DNA from: an uncultured Pseudomonadales bacterium
Lineage (GTDB): Bacteria; Pseudomonadota; Gammaproteobacteria; Pseudomonadales; Pseudohongiellaceae
Assembly: GCA_938082955.1 (NCBI GenBank)
Contig: CALKDE010000006.1
Location: forward strand, 1-8,181
Length of the DNA: 8,181 nucleotides
Reading direction: 5' to 3'
A program made the position numbers and the translations under genes. The notes under the pieces were generated by a model. That model worked only from the letters and a program-made list of their open reading frames with translations, did not search any database and was not told the DNA's origin. Of the stretch, positions 5,037 to 8,181 are shown piece by piece; positions within the stretch are counted from its first letter, which is position 1, and the number at the start of each line of letters is the position of its first letter.

Positions 5037-6299
5037 CTACCTGCGTTTTATAATCGCCTTATCAATCATCTCGCTGAATATTTCTCGGAAGCCTCCGCCG
5101 CTAGACGGCGAAACTTGAGCCATAATAACGATCACTGTAGATTCCTTCGGGTCTATGAAGAAGCGCGTAGCCGCAGAACCATCCCACCAGATAGTTCCTT
5201 GGGAAACAGGAAAATTATATTCTGCTGGATTCATAACCAAATTAAAGCCGCCTAGGGTCCAGCCGGAACCTAGCCAGTAACCACTGTCACCAATAGGCAT
5301 GGCTTGATCAGGAACACCATTTTGATATATTAAAGCTGCGGTCTCTTCTTTGAGGATGGTTTCCCCATTGAATTTTCCATTATCCAAAACCATCTGCGAA
5401 AAATTTAGAAAGTCTGGTACGCTGGATAACAGGCCTACACCACCTTCGATCAATGTCGGCTGCGATGTCCACGGCACGGATTCTATTTTGTACGGCACCA
5501 ATTGGCCATTAGTGGGCCGATAAAGTTCTGCCAACCGATCCTCGTCGCCTCCTTCTGCCCAGAACATTGTGCTGTCCATCTCAAGGGGATCGAGAATATT
5601 TTCTTGCAAGTATTTTTCGAATGGCTGTCCCGACCAAACTTCTACCAACTTTCCTAATATGGTGGCATGTATCCCATAGCGAAACTGTGTGCCTGGATCT
5701 TGAAACAAGGGAACGCGTGCTGCGTTGGAGGTCATCTGATCCAATGTAATGTTCTTATCTCTTACATTGTTTTCTCGGTACAGTGCGGAGCTGCGGCTAC
5801 CCAAGCCCGATGTATGAGTAAGAAGGTTGGCGACCGTGATATCACCGGTGCGCGCCTTAGTTTGTGTAATATCTGTGCTAGATGAATCCAACAATACCCG
5901 CTGGTCCTCGAACTCCGGCAAGTACATCCTTATAGGGTCGTCTAATTGAAACTTACCCTCCTCATATAACTTGAGAACGGCTGCGCTAGTAACTTCACGC
6001 GCCATCGAATAAATTCGAAACAACGCATCGTCTTGCATCGGTTTGCCAGTGTCGAGATTAAGCTTACCCAGGGATTCGAAATAGACTAACTTGCCATCTC
6101 TGGCGACCGCTGCAACGACACCTGCCAACTCACCATCATCGATATGCTGCTGCAGGCGTGACGTAGCTTCAAGTAATGCAGAGGAAGACATGCCCACTGA
6201 CTCCGCTGACACAATCTCGGCTGCGTTGGTGAAATGAATATAGCAGGACAATAAGTTGATAAGAAATAATCTCATCCAAAGTCTATTAGTCATTCTCAT
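5037..6299 (-). CDS. Exported beta-lactamase-fold serine hydrolase with SxxR in place of SxxK
   Basis: The 420-residue protein belongs to the class C beta-lactamase/esterase/penicillin-binding-like family (PF00144). A signal peptide (basic start, hydrophobic 11-23, probable cut after Thr-Asn-Ala27) sends it to the periplasm. The usual block FRIYSM-x-K appears as FRIYSMAR: nucleophile Ser98 is present, but the expected Lys101 is Arg. The family's LLTHTSGL is intact (159-166); the second catalytic block is FRYGI with Tyr208; the third is WWDGSAATRFFIDPKE (371-386). Length is normal. Members are esterases, lipases, D-aminopeptidases or beta-lactamases; the substrate cannot be told. The start at ATG 6299 follows an AGAGAG purine run about six bases upstream; ATG 6293 is an alternative. 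It starts 17 bp after the stop of the DUF885 gene, so the two are very probably one operon. Arg for the general-base Lys leaves the mechanism uncertain. Confidence 0.85.
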   Translation of the reverse strand: MRMTNRLWMRLFLINLLSCYIHFTNAAEIVSAESVGMSSSALLEATSRLQQHIDDGELAGVVAAVARDGKLVYFESLGKLNLDTGKPMQDDALFRIYSMAREVTSAAVLKLYEEGKFQLDDPIRMYLPEFEDQRVLLDSSSTDITQTKARTGDITVANLLTHTSGLGSRSSALYRENNVRDKNITLDQMTSNAARVPLFQDPGTQFRYGIHATILGKLVEVWSGQPFEKYLQENILDPLEMDSTMFWAEGGDEDRLAELYRPTNGQLVPYKIESVPWTSQPTLIEGGVGLLSSVPDFLNFSQMVLDNGKFNGETILKEETAALIYQNGVPDQAMPIGDSGYWLGSGWTLGGFNLVMNPAEYNFPVSQGTIWWDGSAATRFFIDPKESTVIVIMAQVSPSSGGGFREIFSEMIDKAIIKRR

Positions 6300-6316
6300 T
6301 TCTAACTCTCTGATGG

Positions 6317-8181
6317 TTAGTTTAGGTCTGATTGAACTTCTTCGATCCAGCGATCTACTCTCGACTCAAGCAATGGCATCGGCAGCGCACCTGCGCCAAG
6401 TACTACATCGTGGAATGTTCGTATATCAAAATCGTTTTCTAGTGCCGACTCAGCATTCCCGCGAAGCTCCTGAAATTTCATCATGCCGATTTTATAGGCC
6501 GTAGCCTGCCCTGGCCCAGTTATGTAACGCTGGATCTCAGAACGTATCGCACCGTGAGCCTGTGCAGAATTGTCGATAAAATATTGCACGGCACGCTCTT
6601 CGCCCCACTGTTGAGCATGAATGCCCGTATCGACAACCAGACGAATCGCTCTCCAGAGCTCGCCGCTCAAACGCCCGAAATCCGAATAAGGGTCTTCAAA
6701 CGCGCCCATCTCTTTGGCGAGCCATTCCGCATACAGCCCCCAGCCCTCGGTGTAGGCGGTTGTGCGATACTGCGTGCGGAACCTAGGCACGCCGGTTAGC
6801 TCCTGTTGAATTGATATCTGCATATGATGCCCGGGGTTGCCCTCGTGATAGGCCACATCTTCGAGCTGAAATATCGGTAGTGTAGACATATCGGACATAT
6901 GCGAATAGAACACCCCCGGCCTGGAACCGTCAGGTGTACCCGAGGCGTAGTGCTGGGCGGCACCGGCTTGCTCTCTAAACGATTCGACCCGTCGCACCTC
7001 CAATTGCGCCTTCGGCAGACGACCGAAAAATTCAGGCAGCTTCAGCGTGATCGCATCGAGATACTCATTGTTTAGATCAAGATAATCCTGACGCCCCTCG
7101 TCGCTGTTTGGAAAGTAGAAACGGTCATCCTCTCGCATGAAAATGAAGAAATCTTGAAGAGACCCTTCAAAGTCTACAGCGTTCTTTATCCCTTCCATCG
7201 CAAGATGTAACCGCTGGACTTCTGCCAGCCCAATCTCATGAATTTCGTCTGCGGTGAACGCAAGCGTAGTCATTTGTGCGAGGCGATAATTATAGTAATT
7301 TTCCCCATCAGGGAGTGCCCACGCGCCCTGTGATATTTCAGAAGCGAATGCCTTATCTTGTTCTAACCAGTCGAGTATTTCCTGATAGGAAGACATGACT
7401 TCGCCCACCAAAATTTCTTGTGCCTGAGCTATGTAACTTTGAGCCTGATCGCTACTGATCAAATCAGTTTCAACGAGAGCCTCAATCTTGCCTTGAATAT
7501 CTGTCCAAATCGGTGAGTTCGGCGAGCTATCATTGGTAGTAAAAGGAACGCCAGAGGTGACTCTATCAATTTCAGTCATCGCGAAATCATAGGCGAATGC
7601 CGGCTGTCGAATTCCAGCCCTTGATGCAGAGCGCGCACGGTCTAGCAACTCGCCAAAGACCCGATCGAGCTCTCCCAATCGAGACAAGTAAGCTTCTATA
7701 TCGGATACATCATCGACGCGATGATAGTTAATCAGGAAATTAGGTAGCGAAGCATGTGGACCTCCGCGCCCAAAAATGTAGCTGTGCTGCCTAAAGGGAA
7801 CACCAGCCTCGGCCCGATCTAGCGAATAACTCCACATGTCATAAGAAAGTTTGCCATCCTCGTTTAGAAGACCGTAATCGAAATCTGCTTGCATGGCAGC
7901 AACACTCTGCCTGCGCCAGCGGAGCTGTTCATCGGAAGCGGCAACGCTGTAATCATTCAAACTGTCATAGTCTGATTTATCACCTAGGCGCGTCTTGGTC
8001 TGCGGGCTGAAGTCAAGCTGTTCGGCATATTGCTCATCGAACCAGCTATTCAGACGAACGGTCTCCGAGGCGACCGAATCAATCGCCTCGCTTTGAATTT
8101 CGGCAACATTAGTTTCTGCAGCTGATTGCTGATTGGATTGCTGTTCGCCACAAGCGGCAAGCATCAAAATCAGGGACAATA
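6317..8181 (-). CDS. DUF885-family lipoprotein, probable metallopeptidase (5' end outside window)
   Basis: The frame enters from the right edge; 621 codons are seen including the stop, and only the first few residues should be missing. The visible N-terminus LILMLAAC carries a lipobox (Leu-Ala-Ala-Cys) followed by GEQQSNQQ, so it is a lipoprotein, probably of the outer membrane. The TTG at 8179 is not a credible start because the signal peptide would lack its basic n-region. Numbered from that codon, the DUF885 hallmarks are HEGNPGHH (445-452), YTEGWGLYAEW (476-486), DTGIH (517-521) and RYITGPGQATAYKIG (551-565). The HE-G-x-P-G-H cluster with the downstream Glu478 resembles a zinc site of M32-like helical peptidases, so peptidase activity is likely but not proven for most members. 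It is the first gene of an operon with the downstream serine hydrolase. Confidence 0.9.
   Translation of the reverse strand, partial: LSLILMLAACGEQQSNQQSAAETNVAEIQSEAIDSVASETVRLNSWFDEQYAEQLDFSPQTKTRLGDKSDYDSLNDYSVAASDEQLRWRRQSVAAMQADFDYGLLNEDGKLSYDMWSYSLDRAEAGVPFRQHSYIFGRGGPHASLPNFLINYHRVDDVSDIEAYLSRLGELDRVFGELLDRARSASRAGIRQPAFAYDFAMTEIDRVTSGVPFTTNDSSPNSPIWTDIQGKIEALVETDLISSDQAQSYIAQAQEILVGEVMSSYQEILDWLEQDKAFASEISQGAWALPDGENYYNYRLAQMTTLAFTADEIHEIGLAEVQRLHLAMEGIKNAVDFEGSLQDFFIFMREDDRFYFPNSDEGRQDYLDLNNEYLDAITLKLPEFFGRLPKAQLEVRRVESFREQAGAAQHYASGTPDGSRPGVFYSHMSDMSTLPIFQLEDVAYHEGNPGHHMQISIQQELTGVPRFRTQYRTTAYTEGWGLYAEWLAKEMGAFEDPYSDFGRLSGELWRAIRLVVDTGIHAQQWGEERAVQYFIDNSAQAHGAIRSEIQRYITGPGQATAYKIGMMKFQELRGNAESALENDFDIRTFHDVVLGAGALPMPLLESRVDRWIEEVQSDLN

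Noticed and set aside
8177..8179. TTG at 8179 as the start of the DUF885 gene
   Set aside because: The signal peptide would begin in its hydrophobic core with no basic residues. The real start must lie beyond the window edge.

Overview
The window looks like part of an aerobic, probably marine, gammaproteobacterial chromosome. It has moderate GC, dense mostly single-strand gene runs, acyl-CoA metabolism genes, and secreted or lipoprotein hydrolases. The taxonomic guess is inference from gene content only; no rRNA or other marker gene is present. Gene names rest on motif reading and memory of the families, not on a database search.

Layout. (a) 1-110, minus: the 5' end of an exported-protein gene that runs out of the window. 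(b) 111-319: divergent intergenic region. (c) 320-1611, plus: a two-gene overlapping operon. The first gene is a DsbA/FrnE-like thioredoxin-fold protein whose CxxC motif is written TGA-P-W-C, with a SECIS-like hairpin just after the TGA, so it is almost certainly a selenoprotein (Sec14). An ORF caller would truncate it to the GTG at 383. The second gene overlaps it at ATGATG and carries both signature motifs of halohydrin dehalogenases (T-x4-Y-x-G and S-x12-Y-x3-R) rather than those of an ordinary short-chain dehydrogenase. (d) 1623-4620, minus, convergent with the operon: mct (2-methylfumaryl-CoA isomerase, i.e. mesaconyl-CoA C1-C4 CoA transferase) preceded in transcription by an Mcd-like acyl-CoA dehydrogenase with a long N-terminal extension. 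(e) 4621-5036: a 416-bp gap with repeats, hairpins, a terminator-like element and a possible small gene remnant. (f) 5037-8181, minus: a DUF885-family lipoprotein (5' end outside the window) followed after 17 bp by an exported beta-lactamase-fold serine hydrolase whose SxxK motif reads SxxR.

How the genes may work together. Mcd would oxidise methylsuccinyl-CoA to mesaconyl-C1-CoA, and Mct would move the CoA to give mesaconyl-C4-CoA. In the 3-hydroxypropionate bicycle that product is hydrated to citramalyl-CoA and split to acetyl-CoA and pyruvate. The pair therefore suggests a C5-dicarboxyl-CoA assimilation branch joining ethylmalonyl-CoA pathway chemistry to 3-HP-bicycle chemistry. The selenoprotein and halohydrin dehalogenase are translationally coupled, which suggests a linked role in organohalogen or epoxide chemistry; that role is inference. 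This coupled pair is the most novel-looking element in the window.
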